NCBI RefSeq assembly: GCF_014643455.1
Contig: NZ_BMJM01000006.1
Location: forward strand, 62,001 to 126,000
DNA: 64,000 bases
From: Sandarakinorhabdus glacialis
GTDB taxonomy: Bacteria > Pseudomonadota > Alphaproteobacteria > Sphingomonadales > Sphingomonadaceae
Direction of reading: 5' to 3'
This document shows, piece by piece, positions 24,759 to 33,769 of this stretch; positions within the stretch are counted from its first letter, which is position 1; each line of letters starts with the position of its first letter. The notes under the pieces are model-generated. The model did no database searches, had not been told where the DNA came from, and saw only the letters and a list, made by a program, of their open reading frames with translations. A program made the translations under genes and the position numbers.

Positions 24759-26248
24759 AACAGTCTCCCTTGCGCGGTGGCGCCGGCGGGCGGCGTCCTT
24801 GGCGCGGTTGGTGGCGCCGCGCCGGTGGCGACGGGCATGTCGCCGTCGGCGAAGCGGATCGTCAGGCGCGATTCGGACTTGGCGGCGGCGGCACTGGGGA
24901 CGAGCTTGCCGCCCGGCGCGATGACCAGCGCATAGCCGCGGGCGAGGACCTGGTCGGGGCCGAGCGAGCCGAGCAGGCGGGCGGCGGCGGCAAGGCGGGC
25001 CTGTGCCTTGGCGGTCGCGTTGGTGACGAGGAACAGGCGCAGCCGCGCGCTGCGGCGCTCGAGCTGGGCGCGGTCGCGGATTGCAACGCCGCGGGCTCCG
25101 CGGTCGAGGCCGGCGCTTGCCGCGGTGAGGGCGGCGGCGGCGCGGTCGCGGCGGCCGGCGATGAGGGCGGGGCGGAGGGCAGCACCGGCGCGCTCGGCCC
25201 GGCCGCGCCAGAAGCCGGCGCTGGCGCGCAGGCCGCGGGGCAGGCGGTCGAAGAGTTCGTCGGCGCGCTGGCTGGGAAGGGCCAATAATGTGCGGGCCTG
25301 GGGCAGGCGGCCGGCGACGGATTGCGTGCGGTCGCGGCGCTGGACGAGGGCGCGCGCGGCGGCACGGTCGAGGCGGGCGGCCTGCATGGCGAGCGCGGCC
25401 TTGAGTTCGGCAAGGACCGGCACGGCGCGCTCGGCGGCGGCGGTGGGGGTCGGGGCGCGCCAGTCCGACGCGAAATCGACCAGCGTGGTGTCGGTCTCGT
25501 GGCCGACGGCGCTGATCACCGGGATCAGGCTTTCGGCGACGGCGCGGACGACGATTTCCTCGTTGAAGGCGGCGAGGTCCTCGATCGAGCCGCCGCCGCG
25601 GGCGACGATAAGGAGGTCGGGGCGGGGGATACGGCCGCCGGGCGCGATGGCGTTGAAGCCGCGGACGGCGGCCGCGACCTGGCCGGCGGCGGCGTCGCCC
25701 TGGACGGCGACCGGCCAGACAAGGACGTGGCGCGGAAAGCGGTCGGCGAGGCGGTGGAGGATGTCGCGGATGACGGCGCCGGTCGGCGAGGTGATGACGC
25801 CGATGACGCGCGGGATGCTCGGCAATGGTTTCTTGCGCGCCGCGTCGAACAGGCCCTCGGCGGCGAGCTTGAGGCGGCGGGCTTCGATCTGCGCCAGCAG
25901 CGCGCCGACGCCGGCGGGCTCCATACGCTCGACGATGATCTGGTATTTGGAGCGGCCGGGGAAGGTCGTCAGCTTGCCGGTGACGATGACCTCGAGGCCG
26001 TCTTCTGGGCGAAAGCCGAGCGTTGCGGCGCTGGCCTTGAACATGACGAGGTCGATGACGGCGCGTTCATCCTTGATGGCGCCGTAGCAATGGCCCGAGA
26101 CGTGGCGCTTGAACCCCGACAATTCGCCGCGGACGCGGACTTGCCCGAAAGCGGTCTCGACGGTGCGCTTGAGCGCGCCTGCGATCTCGCTGACCGAATA
26201 TTCGGGGGTGTTGCCGACGGGGGCGTCCAGGACTTCGATATCGCTCAC
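24755..26248 (-). CDS. xseA: Exodeoxyribonuclease VII large subunit
   Basis: A 497-residue catalytic large subunit of exonuclease VII, which degrades single-stranded DNA in mismatch repair and recombination. The N-terminal OB-fold (about 20-115, VRGELSGFKRHVSGHCYGAI) is followed by the catalytic domain with GVITSPTGAVIRDI, DLLIVARGGGSIEDL and AVGHETDTTLVDFASDWRAP. A helical C-terminal region rich in Ala/Arg then leads to GYALV. Slightly longer than E. coli XseA (456). The small subunit xseB is not in the window. It heads the operon to DUF2093, the M23 peptidase and the hydroxylase. Confidence 0.95.
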   Translation of the reverse strand: MSDIEVLDAPVGNTPEYSVSEIAGALKRTVETAFGQVRVRGELSGFKRHVSGHCYGAIKDERAVIDLVMFKASAATLGFRPEDGLEVIVTGKLTTFPGRSKYQIIVERMEPAGVGALLAQIEARRLKLAAEGLFDAARKKPLPSIPRVIGVITSPTGAVIRDILHRLADRFPRHVLVWPVAVQGDAAAGQVAAAVRGFNAIAPGGRIPRPDLLIVARGGGSIEDLAAFNEEIVVRAVAESLIPVISAVGHETDTTLVDFASDWRAPTPTAAAERAVPVLAELKAALAMQAARLDRAAARALVQRRDRTQSVAGRLPQARTLLALPSQRADELFDRLPRGLRASAGFWRGRAERAGAALRPALIAGRRDRAAAALTAASAGLDRGARGVAIRDRAQLERRSARLRLFLVTNATAKAQARLAAAARLLGSLGPDQVLARGYALVIAPGGKLVPSAAAAKSESRLTIRFADGDMPVATGAAPPTAPRTPPAGATAQGRLL

Positions 26249-26293
26249 GGTGCAGACATAAGCCCAGTCCGCCCGCGCGTGAAGGCCTTAGCG

Positions 26294-26791
26294 TCAGCCC
26301 CGGAGCAGGCGCCGCACGGCCTCGGTGGTGAAACCGAACACGAGGTGCGAGACGATGGCGTAGACATGGAGTGCCGGGGGCGTTTCGGCGGGCGATGGGG
26401 CGAGGTCCAGCGCGGGGACGACAACATCGTCCATGCCGAGCGCGGTCACGATGCCAAAGGCACTGCCGCCGCCGAAGGTCACCACCCGTTCGCGTTCCGC
26501 CACCATGCCGTACAGCGCGCCGAGCCCCATGCCGAAGGCGTAGTGCACCGCTTCCCCGGCAACCGCCTTGCTGTTCTCGGGAACGGGCGATCCGGTCACC
26601 GCCTCTGCGGTCTTGTCGGCGGCGATCTCGGTTGCGGGCGGATCGTCGGACTTGGGCAGGAGGTCGGACACCATCGCCTGGAAAACACTCATCGCCGCCG
26701 ACGCGAAAAGGCCGGCGATCGCGCCCGCCGCAAGACCCCGAAGGTCGTCGGTGGCGGCAAAACGGCGGTGGGGCAGGGGCATGGGGTTCAT
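26294..26791 (-). CDS. Membrane protein, possibly YagU/DUF1440 family (165 aa)
   Basis: A 165-residue protein with hydrophobic segments at about 18-40, 82-104 and 143-160. The pattern GLAAGAIAGLFASAAMSVFQ and later AVHYAFGMGLGALYGMVAE resembles the YagU/DUF1440 inner-membrane family. Members of that family have been linked to acid resistance in E. coli; no specific role can be drawn here. It is divergent from purD and 45 bases upstream of xseA on the same strand. Confidence 0.55.
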   Translation of the reverse strand: MNPMPLPHRRFAATDDLRGLAAGAIAGLFASAAMSVFQAMVSDLLPKSDDPPATEIAADKTAEAVTGSPVPENSKAVAGEAVHYAFGMGLGALYGMVAERERVVTFGGGSAFGIVTALGMDDVVVPALDLAPSPAETPPALHVYAIVSHLVFGFTTEAVRRLLRG

Positions 26792-26867
26792 CCCTGCTCA
26801 ACTATCGCTGCCCGCGCAGGTTCCGGTAGCGGTTGCCGTCAGTGACGCACCTGTTAAGAACCGCGCC

Positions 26868-28106
26868 ATGAGCAAGTTCGACATACTGGTCCTGGGCAGC
26901 GGTGGCCGCGAGCACGCCTTGTGCTGGAAACTGCGCCAGAGCCCGTCCGTGGCCCGCCTCGTCTGCGCGCCGGGCAATGCCGGTATCGCGCAGGTCGCCG
27001 AATGTATAGCGCTCGACATCGCCGACCCGGCTGCCGTGCTGGCCTTCGCCCGCGACGGTGGCTTCGGCCTCGTCGTCGTCGGTCCCGAAGGCCCGCTGGT
27101 GGCCGGCGTCGTCGATGCCCTGCGCGCTGCCGGCATCCCGGTATTCGGGCCGACCGCCGCCGCGGCGCGTCTCGAAGGCTCGAAGGGCTTTACCAAGGAC
27201 CTGTGCATCGCTGCAGGCATCCCGACCGCCGCCTATCGGCGTTTCGCGAGCGGCGCCGAGGCTGTCGAGTATACTGCCGCCCATGCGCTGCCGGTCGTCG
27301 TCAAGGCCGATGGCCTCGCCGCCGGCAAGGGTGTCGTCGTCGCCGCGACTCATGCCGAGGCGCTGGCGGCGCTCGCCGACCTGCCCGGGCCGGTGGTCAT
27401 CGAGGAATGCATGACCGGTCCCGAGGCGAGCCTGTTCGTGCTTGCCGATGGCGAGACCTATTCGGTGTGGCCGTCGGCACAGGACTATAAGCGCGTCGGC
27501 GATGGCGACAAAGGCCCCAATACCGGCGGCATGGGGGCGATTTCGCCGGCGCCGCTGCTCAGCGACGCGCTGTGCGATCGCGCCGTCGCCGAGATCATCG
27601 AGCCGACTTTGGCGGCGATGGCCAGCGCCGGAACGCCCTTTACCGGCGTATTATATGCCGGGCTGATGCTGACCCCGACTGGCCCCAGGCTGATCGAATA
27701 CAACGTCCGCTTCGGCGATCCCGAATGCCAGGTGCTGATGGCGCGGCTCGACGGCGACCTCGCCGAGATCCTGCTGGCCTGTGCGCAGGGCCGGCTGCGC
27801 CAAGTTGCGGCCAACTGGTTGCCCGACCCCGCCGTGACCATCGTCATGGCGGCCAACGGCTATCCCGGCACGCCTTTGAGCGGCACCGTCATCGCCGGCA
27901 TCGACGCCGCCGAAGCCGAAGGCGCCATCGTCTTTCACGCCGGAACCGCACGCGACGGCGCCGACCATATCATCGCCACCGGGGGCCGCGTGCTGGCAGT
28001 GACGGCCATCGGAAGCGATAGTGGCGCCGCGCGCGCACGCGCCTATGTTGCGGCTGGCCGGATCGATTGGCCCGGCGGTTTCTACCGGCGCGACATCGGC
28101 GTCTAA
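26868..28106 (+). CDS. purD: Phosphoribosylamine-glycine ligase (GAR synthetase)
   Basis: A 412-residue ATP-grasp enzyme of purine biosynthesis that joins phosphoribosylamine and glycine. Domains: N-terminal Rossmann-like region with VLGSGGREHALCWKL (5-19), the A/B subdomains and ATP-grasp core (PVVVKADGLAAGKGVVVA near 140, GPEASLFVLADGE, GPNTGGMGAISPAPL), the metal-binding IEYNVRFGDPECQ, and the C-terminal domain. Length is normal. ATG 26868 gives the standard PurD N-terminus; a longer frame upstream to 26568 is antisense to the neighbouring gene and rejected. Confidence 0.96.
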   Translation: MSKFDILVLGSGGREHALCWKLRQSPSVARLVCAPGNAGIAQVAECIALDIADPAAVLAFARDGGFGLVVVGPEGPLVAGVVDALRAAGIPVFGPTAAAARLEGSKGFTKDLCIAAGIPTAAYRRFASGAEAVEYTAAHALPVVVKADGLAAGKGVVVAATHAEALAALADLPGPVVIEECMTGPEASLFVLADGETYSVWPSAQDYKRVGDGDKGPNTGGMGAISPAPLLSDALCDRAVAEIIEPTLAAMASAGTPFTGVLYAGLMLTPTGPRLIEYNVRFGDPECQVLMARLDGDLAEILLACAQGRLRQVAANWLPDPAVTIVMAANGYPGTPLSGTVIAGIDAAEAEGAIVFHAGTARDGADHIIATGGRVLAVTAIGSDSGAARARAYVAAGRIDWPGGFYRRDIGV

Positions 28107-28130
28107 ATCCGTAACTTGCAGGACAAAACC

Positions 28131-29204
28131 GTGGAAATGAGCGAACGCCAGCAGCAGTTTTCCGGCACCGGCGAGGTGCGTACCGGACAGGAGATCGATC
28201 CTGCGCGGCTCGAAGCCTGGATGACGGAGAACGTCGAGGGCTATGCCGGGCCGCTGACCATTCGCCAGTTCAACGGCGGCCAGTCGAACCCGACCTACAA
28301 GCTGGTCACGCCGAAACAGAATTACGTCCTGCGCCGCAAGCCGCCCGGCGTGTTGCTGCCCAGCGCGCACGCTGTGGACCGCGAATACCGCGTCATCACC
28401 GCTTTGCACGCGCAAGGCTTTCCGGCACCGCGGACCTTCGGCCTGTGCAAGGACGACGCCGTCATCGGCACCTGGTTCTACATCATGGATTGCGTCGATG
28501 GCCGGGTGATCTGGGACGCGACCTTCCCCGATGCGACGCCGGACACCCGCGCCGCCTATTTCGACGCGATGAACCAGACCATCGCCGACCTCCACATGAT
28601 CGACGTCGACAAGGCCGGCCTGACTGATTTCGGCAAGCCCGGCAATTATTTCGCCCGCCAGATCGCGCGCTGGTCTCGCCAATATATCGAGGATCCCGAT
28701 GCCGGCCGCGTGCCGTCGATGGACAAGCTCGTCGAATGGCTGCCGAACAATATCCCGGTCGGCGACGAAATTTCGGTCGTCCACGGCGATTATCGCTGCG
28801 ACAACATGATCTTCCACCCCAGCGAGCCCAAGGTTCTTGCCGTACTCGACTGGGAATTGTCGACGATCGGTCATCCGCTCGCCGATTTCAGCTATCACCT
28901 GATGATGTACCGGATGCCGCCAACGGGGACCACCGGCCTGGTTGGCAATGACTTGAAGGCGCTCGGCATCCCGTCCGAGGACGAATATGTCGCGGCCTAT
29001 TGCCGGCGCACCGGCCGCACCGGCATCCCCGACCTCGATTTTTACGTCGCCTACAACATGTTCCGGCTGGCCGGCATCATCCACGGCATTCGCGGCCGTG
29101 TCGTGCGCGGCACCGCCGCCAATGCCCATGCCCGCAAGACCGCCGAGGGCGTCGAGATGCTCGCCGATCTCGCCTGGGCGCAGGCGCAAAAAGTCGGCGC
29201 ATAA
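28131..29204 (+). CDS. Phosphotransferase family protein (ACAD10/11-like aminoglycoside-kinase fold)
   Basis: This 357-residue kinase-fold protein has the APH motifs: FNGGQSNPTYKL (nucleotide loop), YVLRRKP (catalytic Lys), SVVHGDYRCDNMIFH (catalytic Asp loop) and AVLDWELSTIGHPLADF (metal-binding Asp). This subfamily matches the kinase part of human ACAD10/ACAD11, which phosphorylate 4-hydroxyacyl-CoA during fatty-acid breakdown. Bacterial members often neighbour acyl-CoA dehydrogenases, none of which is here. GTG 28131 has AGGA seven bases upstream; ATG 28137 is the alternative. Confidence 0.85.
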   Translation: MEMSERQQQFSGTGEVRTGQEIDPARLEAWMTENVEGYAGPLTIRQFNGGQSNPTYKLVTPKQNYVLRRKPPGVLLPSAHAVDREYRVITALHAQGFPAPRTFGLCKDDAVIGTWFYIMDCVDGRVIWDATFPDATPDTRAAYFDAMNQTIADLHMIDVDKAGLTDFGKPGNYFARQIARWSRQYIEDPDAGRVPSMDKLVEWLPNNIPVGDEISVVHGDYRCDNMIFHPSEPKVLAVLDWELSTIGHPLADFSYHLMMYRMPPTGTTGLVGNDLKALGIPSEDEYVAAYCRRTGRTGIPDLDFYVAYNMFRLAGIIHGIRGRVVRGTAANAHARKTAEGVEMLADLAWAQAQKVGA

Positions 29205-29207
29205 AAA

Positions 29208-29240
29208 ACGGGCGGCACCCGAGGGTACCGCCCGCTTTTT
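29208..29240 (+). terminator. Intrinsic terminator after the ACAD10/11-like kinase gene
   Basis: A 12-bp stem (CGGGCGGCACCC 29209-29220 with 29223-29234, one G-T pair) with a tight loop is followed by CTTTTTAT. It is preceded by A-rich sequence, so it may also serve the convergent gene ending at 29256. Confidence 0.88.
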
Positions 29241-29255
29241 ATCCTGGTCGGGCGT

Positions 29256-29594
29256 CTAGCCCTGCGGCGGCGTCACACCGGTCGGCGGGGTTGTCGTATC
29301 AGCCGCCGGCGGTGCCGTCATATCGGCTGGCGCCGCATCGGCCGGCGGTGTCACGGGTTCGGCCGTTGCCGATGGTGCCGCCATCGAAGGCGACGCGCCC
29401 ATGCTGCCCTGCGACTGGCCCATCGCGCCGGCACTAGCACCGGCACTACCGCTCAGCGACGCCAGCTGCTGGCGGTTCAGTTCCGCCGTCGCTGCGGCCT
29501 GCGCCTTGGCTTCGGCCTTGGTAGGACGCGCATCCGCCGTTGCTGACACCATTCCGGCCATCATGGCAGTCGCGATAAGGGTCTTGGTGAACAT
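29256..29594 (-). CDS. Exported Ala/Pro/Met-rich low-complexity protein (112 aa)
   Basis: A 112-residue protein with a clear signal peptide (MFTKTLIATAMMAGMVSATA-DA). A charged Ala/Lys/Glu helix (about 24-45) and a low-complexity tail of Ala, Pro, Thr, Ser and Gly (about 46-112) follow. The start at 29594 has AGGAGA seven bases upstream; the 16-residue extension is rejected. No domain is recognised. The tail looks disordered and could span the periplasm or bind the cell wall. Confidence 0.72.
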   Translation of the reverse strand: MFTKTLIATAMMAGMVSATADARPTKAEAKAQAAATAELNRQQLASLSGSAGASAGAMGQSQGSMGASPSMAAPSATAEPVTPPADAAPADMTAPPAADTTTPPTGVTPPQG

Positions 29595-29746
29595 CGGAAA
29601 GTCTCCTGTAATTCTCGTCCCCTGCCCATCAACAACGCACATCCCCGCGCCCGGGTTTCAGCCGTACCATCGCTTCGTCCCACACCTGTTGCACTTGGCC
29701 GCGTCTGCCTTCATGCATGTCGGCATCGAAACGGTCGGGGGACAAG

Positions 29747-31483
29747 ATGGCAAGATGGCTGGCTCTGGTGGTGACGCTCGTTGCCGCCGCATTCCTGGGT
29801 TTTGCCGCTGCCCGGCCGCCCCTTCCCGTCCCTGCCAGCGCGCCCGCCGACCAGTTTTCCGCCATCCGCGCCATGGGCGATGTGCGTGTCATTGCCCGCG
29901 CACCGCACCCCACCGGCTCCGCCGCCAATGACGCCGTACGCGCGCATCTTGTCGCCCGCCTGCAGGATCTCGGCTTCACCGTCCGCGAGACCAGCTTCCC
30001 GATGCCCGACAAGGCCCGCCGGGGGCTCGTCAAGCGCGGCACCGCCGATGCCGCGACCGGCGTCAATATCACCGCGCTGCGCCCGGGCCGCGATCCCGCA
30101 GCGCCCGCGGTCGCCCTGATGGCGCATTATGACAGCGTGCCCGGCTCGCCCGGCGCCGCCGACGATGCCGCCGGCGTTGCCGCCGCGCTCGAGATCGCCC
30201 GCGCCATCCCGCGTTCGACCCAGGCGCGCGATCTCGTCGTGCTGCTGACCGATGCCGAGGAAGCCGGGCTGGTCGGCGCGCGCGCCTTCTTCGCACCGGG
30301 AATTGCTGGCGACCCGCTGGCCGATCGCATCGGCGTGCTGGTCAACATGGAGACCCGCGGCGGCGGCGGCCGTGCCTTCATGTTCGAAACCGGCGCTGAC
30401 AATGGCGCGATGATGGCGCTGTACCGCCGCGTCGTCGCCAATCCGACGACCACCGCGATGGCGGTCAAGATCTATGCCCTGCTGCCCAATTCGACCGATT
30501 TCACCCCGGTCCGCAAGCGCGGCATTCCGGGCTTCAACTTCGCTTTTACCGGCGATGCCCGGCTGTACCACTCGCCGCTGGCAACCCCCGACGCCGTCGA
30601 CCAGGGCTCGATCCAGCACATGGGCGGGCAGGCATTGGGCATCACCCGCGCGCTGGTGACCGCCGGCGCGTTGCCACCGGCCGCCCCCGACGCGATCTTC
30701 GCCGATGTCTTCGGGCTGTTCACTTTGTCGTACCCCGTCGCCATGGGCTGGCTGCTGCTCGGCGTTGCCGCCGTCCTGCTCGTCGCCGCCGCGCGTCGCC
30801 GCCGTGCCGACTGGACCGGGTGGGGCCTTGCCGCCGCCGGCCTCGATGCCGTCACCGTCACGCTGACCGCCGGCGTGCTGCTCTATCTCGGCAATCTGCT
30901 GTCGGGCGCCGACGCACCGGTCAATTATTATGATCGCCTCGCCGCGCTGCCGCGCCTCGAGACGCAGGCGCTGCTGCTGATGCTCGCGTCACTGGCGATC
31001 ACTGTCGCCATGTTGCCGCGCCGGCATTCGCGGCGGCATCCGCGCCGGCTATGGAGTGGATGGATCGGGCTTGCCGGGCTGAACCTGGTCATCGCCGCCG
31101 CGGCGCAGGTCTGGCTGCCCGCCGCGGGGCCGATCCTGGCCTGGCCGTTGCTCGTCGCGCTTGTCGCCATGACGATCGCCGCACGCGCGCCCGATACCGT
31201 GGGCACGATCGCCGCCATGGTGGCCGCCATCCTCGGCCTCGCCTGGCTGGGCAGCCTTGCCCATGGCGTCTTGCTCGGCATCGGCACCGGCATGCCGTCG
31301 GTCACGGCGGTGTTCGCGCCGCTCGGGCTCATGCTGCTCTGGCCGCTACTGCCGCACACCGCGGCCCGGCGACCGCTGCTGATCGCCGCGCTGTTGCTCG
31401 TCGTCGCTGCCGGCAGCCTGGCGCTCTGGGTTCGCGTCGACGCGCCGGCGCCATTGATCCCGGCTTATACCGACAGCAAATAG
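29747..31483 (+). CDS. M28-family metallopeptidase with C-terminal membrane domain
   Basis: A 578-residue protein resembling endoplasmic-reticulum metallopeptidase 1. A membrane anchor (residues 3-20) precedes the M28 peptidase domain with zinc-site motifs AHYDSVPGSPGAADDAAGV, LLTDAEEAGLVGARAF, NMET and a final YHSPLATPDAVD. About six to eight membrane segments follow from residue 310 to the end. The peptidase is probably in the periplasm and would act as an aminopeptidase or carboxypeptidase on peptides. ATG 29747 follows GGGGGAC. Its stop ends two bases before the convergent DUF21/CBS gene. Confidence 0.87.
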   Translation: MARWLALVVTLVAAAFLGFAAARPPLPVPASAPADQFSAIRAMGDVRVIARAPHPTGSAANDAVRAHLVARLQDLGFTVRETSFPMPDKARRGLVKRGTADAATGVNITALRPGRDPAAPAVALMAHYDSVPGSPGAADDAAGVAAALEIARAIPRSTQARDLVVLLTDAEEAGLVGARAFFAPGIAGDPLADRIGVLVNMETRGGGGRAFMFETGADNGAMMALYRRVVANPTTTAMAVKIYALLPNSTDFTPVRKRGIPGFNFAFTGDARLYHSPLATPDAVDQGSIQHMGGQALGITRALVTAGALPPAAPDAIFADVFGLFTLSYPVAMGWLLLGVAAVLLVAAARRRRADWTGWGLAAAGLDAVTVTLTAGVLLYLGNLLSGADAPVNYYDRLAALPRLETQALLLMLASLAITVAMLPRRHSRRHPRRLWSGWIGLAGLNLVIAAAAQVWLPAAGPILAWPLLVALVAMTIAARAPDTVGTIAAMVAAILGLAWLGSLAHGVLLGIGTGMPSVTAVFAPLGLMLLWPLLPHTAARRPLLIAALLLVVAAGSLALWVRVDAPAPLIPAYTDSK

Positions 31484-31484
31484 C

Positions 31485-32807
31485 TCAGGCGAGGAGCGGG
31501 CTCGTCGGCGTCCGCACCGGGCTGGCGAGCACCTTGTCGACCTTGCGTCCGTCCATGTCGGCGATCTCGAACTTCCAGCGGTCGAGGGTGAAGGTCTCGC
31601 CGGTCTCGGGCAGATGGCGGAAATGCTCGAGGACGAACCCCGCGACGGTCTCGTAATCCCGGTCGGGCGCGAGATCGAAGCCGAGCCGGTCGGCCATCTC
31701 GTCGGCGGGCAGCGCGCCCGAGAACAGCCATGAACCGTCGTCGCGCTCGACCGCCGGCGGGTCGTTGTGGTCATCGACATCGGAACGGAATTCGCCGGCG
31801 ATTGCCGCGAGCAGGTCGGCGGGGGTGACGATGCCCTCGAAATGGCCGTATTCGTCGTGGACCAGCGCCATCGTTATCGACGCCTCGCGCAGCACCGACA
31901 GCGCCTCGACGGCGTCGACGACGTCGGGGATGAAGGGAGCCGGCCTTGCCATCGCCGCGAGATCGAGCGGCCGGCCTTCGATCAACGCCTGGACGACGTC
32001 GCGCGCCTGGAGCACGCCGATGATGTTGTCGACGGTGCCGCGCGCCACCGGCAGCCTCGTGTGCGGGGTGGTGGCGAGATGCGCGCGGATGTCGGCATCG
32101 CTCATGTCGGCGTCGATCCAGTCGACATCGCCGCGAGGGGTCATCACGCCGCGCACGCGCCGGTCGGCAAGCCGCATGATGCCCGAGATCATCTGGCGCT
32201 CGCTCTCCTCGATGACGCCGGCGGTCTCGGCCTCCTGCACCACCGAGCGCAGTTCCTCCTCGGTGACGCGGTTGTCGCCGTGCTGGGCCTGGCCGAGCAA
32301 TTTGAAGACCGCGGCGCTCGATTTGTCGAGCGCCCACACCGCCGGGGTGGCGACCCGCGCCACCACCGCCATGATCGGCGCCACGAACGACGCCAGCTTT
32401 TCAGGCGAGCGCAGCGCGAACTGCTTGGGAACCAGCTCGCCGACGATCAGCGAAAGATAGGTGGTGAAGACGATGACGACGGCGAAACCGACCTCCTCGG
32501 CCATCGCCGGGCGCAACCCGAACCACGCCGTGAGGCGCTGCCCCATCGGTACTGCCAGCGTCGCGCCCGAATAAGCGCCGTTGATGATGCCGACGAGGGT
32601 GATGCCGATCTGGACCGTCGACAGGAAGCTGCCCGGGTTCTCCGCCAGTTGCAGCGCCGCGCGCGCGCCGTGGTGACCGCTGGTCGCCATACCGCGCAGG
32701 CGTGGGCGCCGCGACGAGACAATGGCCATCTCCGACATGGCGAAGAAGCCATTGAGCAGGATCAACGCCGCGATGATGGCGACATCCAACCAGGGGAAAG
32801 TCTGCAT
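31485..32807 (-). CDS. CNNM/HlyC-CorC family membrane protein (DUF21 and CBS domains)
   Basis: A 440-residue protein: DUF21 transmembrane domain with about four segments (1-185, starting DVAIIAALILLNGFFAMSEM), a CBS pair (about 210-330; DRRVRGVMTPRGDVDWID, then DIIAVLQARDVVQ-like and VHDEYGHFEGIVTPADLLA), and a CorC_HlyC C-terminal domain (about 350-430). The family mediates Mg2+ or Co2+ transport or resistance in an ATP-regulated way and is often called hemolysin, misleadingly. The start at 32807 has GGAG just upstream. Confidence 0.92.
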   Translation of the reverse strand: MQTFPWLDVAIIAALILLNGFFAMSEMAIVSSRRPRLRGMATSGHHGARAALQLAENPGSFLSTVQIGITLVGIINGAYSGATLAVPMGQRLTAWFGLRPAMAEEVGFAVVIVFTTYLSLIVGELVPKQFALRSPEKLASFVAPIMAVVARVATPAVWALDKSSAAVFKLLGQAQHGDNRVTEEELRSVVQEAETAGVIEESERQMISGIMRLADRRVRGVMTPRGDVDWIDADMSDADIRAHLATTPHTRLPVARGTVDNIIGVLQARDVVQALIEGRPLDLAAMARPAPFIPDVVDAVEALSVLREASITMALVHDEYGHFEGIVTPADLLAAIAGEFRSDVDDHNDPPAVERDDGSWLFSGALPADEMADRLGFDLAPDRDYETVAGFVLEHFRHLPETGETFTLDRWKFEIADMDGRKVDKVLASPVRTPTSPLLA

Positions 32808-32980
32808 TTGCTCCGAAGGATGACGCGGGGCCGGCCTGCCCGCATTGCGGCACCCTATAGGCAAATCGGGCCGGCGCGAAGAGGCTGTTCATCAAACGCT
32901 CACCGGCAGGCGCTAACGGAGCCATGCGCAAAGCGTATTAATGGTTTAACAGGTTGCGCGATCAACAAGGGAAGTCACGC

Positions 32981-33724
32981 ATGGCAATCAACAAGTTTCT
33001 CATCATCGGCGCCCTGGCATCGTCGCTGGCGGTTTCGGGCTGCGTAACGGATCCGGAAACCGGCCAGCGGACGATTTCGCGCGCCGGCGGCGGGGCGGCG
33101 GCTGGTGCCGGTGCCGGCGCGTTGCTGGGGGCTTTGCTCGGCGGTCGCAACAACCGCGCCGAAGTGCTGATCGGAACCGGCATCGGCGCCATCGCCGGCG
33201 GTTCGATCGGCGGCTACATGGACAGGCAGGAGCGTGAATTGCGGGCGCGCACCGCCGGCACCGGCATCGAGGTCGAGCGCCAAGGCGACGACATCAACCT
33301 GAAATTGCCGTCGGGGATCAGCTTCGATTTCAACTCGTCGGCGGTAAAGCCTGAATTCCGCCCGGTCCTCGACCAGGTCGCGCAGACGCTGGCGTCGTAC
33401 CAGTCGACCTTCATCGATGTTTCGGGTCACACCGATTCGGTCGGCACCGTCGCCATCAACCAGCGCCTGTCCGAGCAGCGCGCGCAGGCGGTCGCCGATT
33501 ATCTGAGCTACCAGGGCGTCAACCGCGCCCGCGTCGCGACCAGCGGCTATGGCAAGTCGTACCCGATCGCGTCGAACGACACCGACGCCGGCCGCGCCCA
33601 GAACCGCCGCGTCGAGATCAAGCTGTCGCCGGTGACCGAGCAGGACATGGGAAATCAGGGCGGCGTCCAGAACCAGCGGCCGGGGCAGCCGGTCCAGCAG
33701 CCACGCCCGGGCTATTCGAACTAG
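32981..33724 (+). CDS. OmpA-family lipoprotein with glycine-zipper region
   Basis: A 247-residue lipoprotein. The signal ends VSGC (Cys near 20). Residues about 37-78 form two glycine-zipper helices (GGGAAAGAGAGALLGALLGG, then IGTGIGAIAGGSIGGY), often membrane-inserting. The C-terminal OmpA domain (about 100-215) has the peptidoglycan-binding FDFNSSAVKP, GHTDSVGTVAINQRLSEQRA and NRRVEI motifs. A Gln/Pro-rich tail follows. It probably tethers the outer membrane to the wall (YiaD-like). A hairpin separates it from convergent pheT. Confidence 0.9.
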   Translation: MAINKFLIIGALASSLAVSGCVTDPETGQRTISRAGGGAAAGAGAGALLGALLGGRNNRAEVLIGTGIGAIAGGSIGGYMDRQERELRARTAGTGIEVERQGDDINLKLPSGISFDFNSSAVKPEFRPVLDQVAQTLASYQSTFIDVSGHTDSVGTVAINQRLSEQRAQAVADYLSYQGVNRARVATSGYGKSYPIASNDTDAGRAQNRRVEIKLSPVTEQDMGNQGGVQNQRPGQPVQQPRPGYSN

Positions 33725-33732
33725 GGTCGGCG

Positions 33733-33765
33733 CGCCGGGCGAGGGGCCAAACCTCTCGCCCGGCG
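33733..33765. terminator. Bidirectional GC hairpin between the OmpA-lipoprotein gene and pheT
   Basis: CGCCGGGCGAG (33733-33743) pairs exactly with 33755-33765, extendable by G-T and G-C pairs into the loop. There is no T-tract on either side. Its place between convergent genes supports a termination or end-stabilising role. Confidence 0.6.
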
Positions 33766-33769
33766 GCGG

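Noticed and set aside
27651-29189. A 512-codon minus-strand frame across purD and the kinase gene
   Set aside because: Antisense to two well-supported genes, with no domain or start signal.
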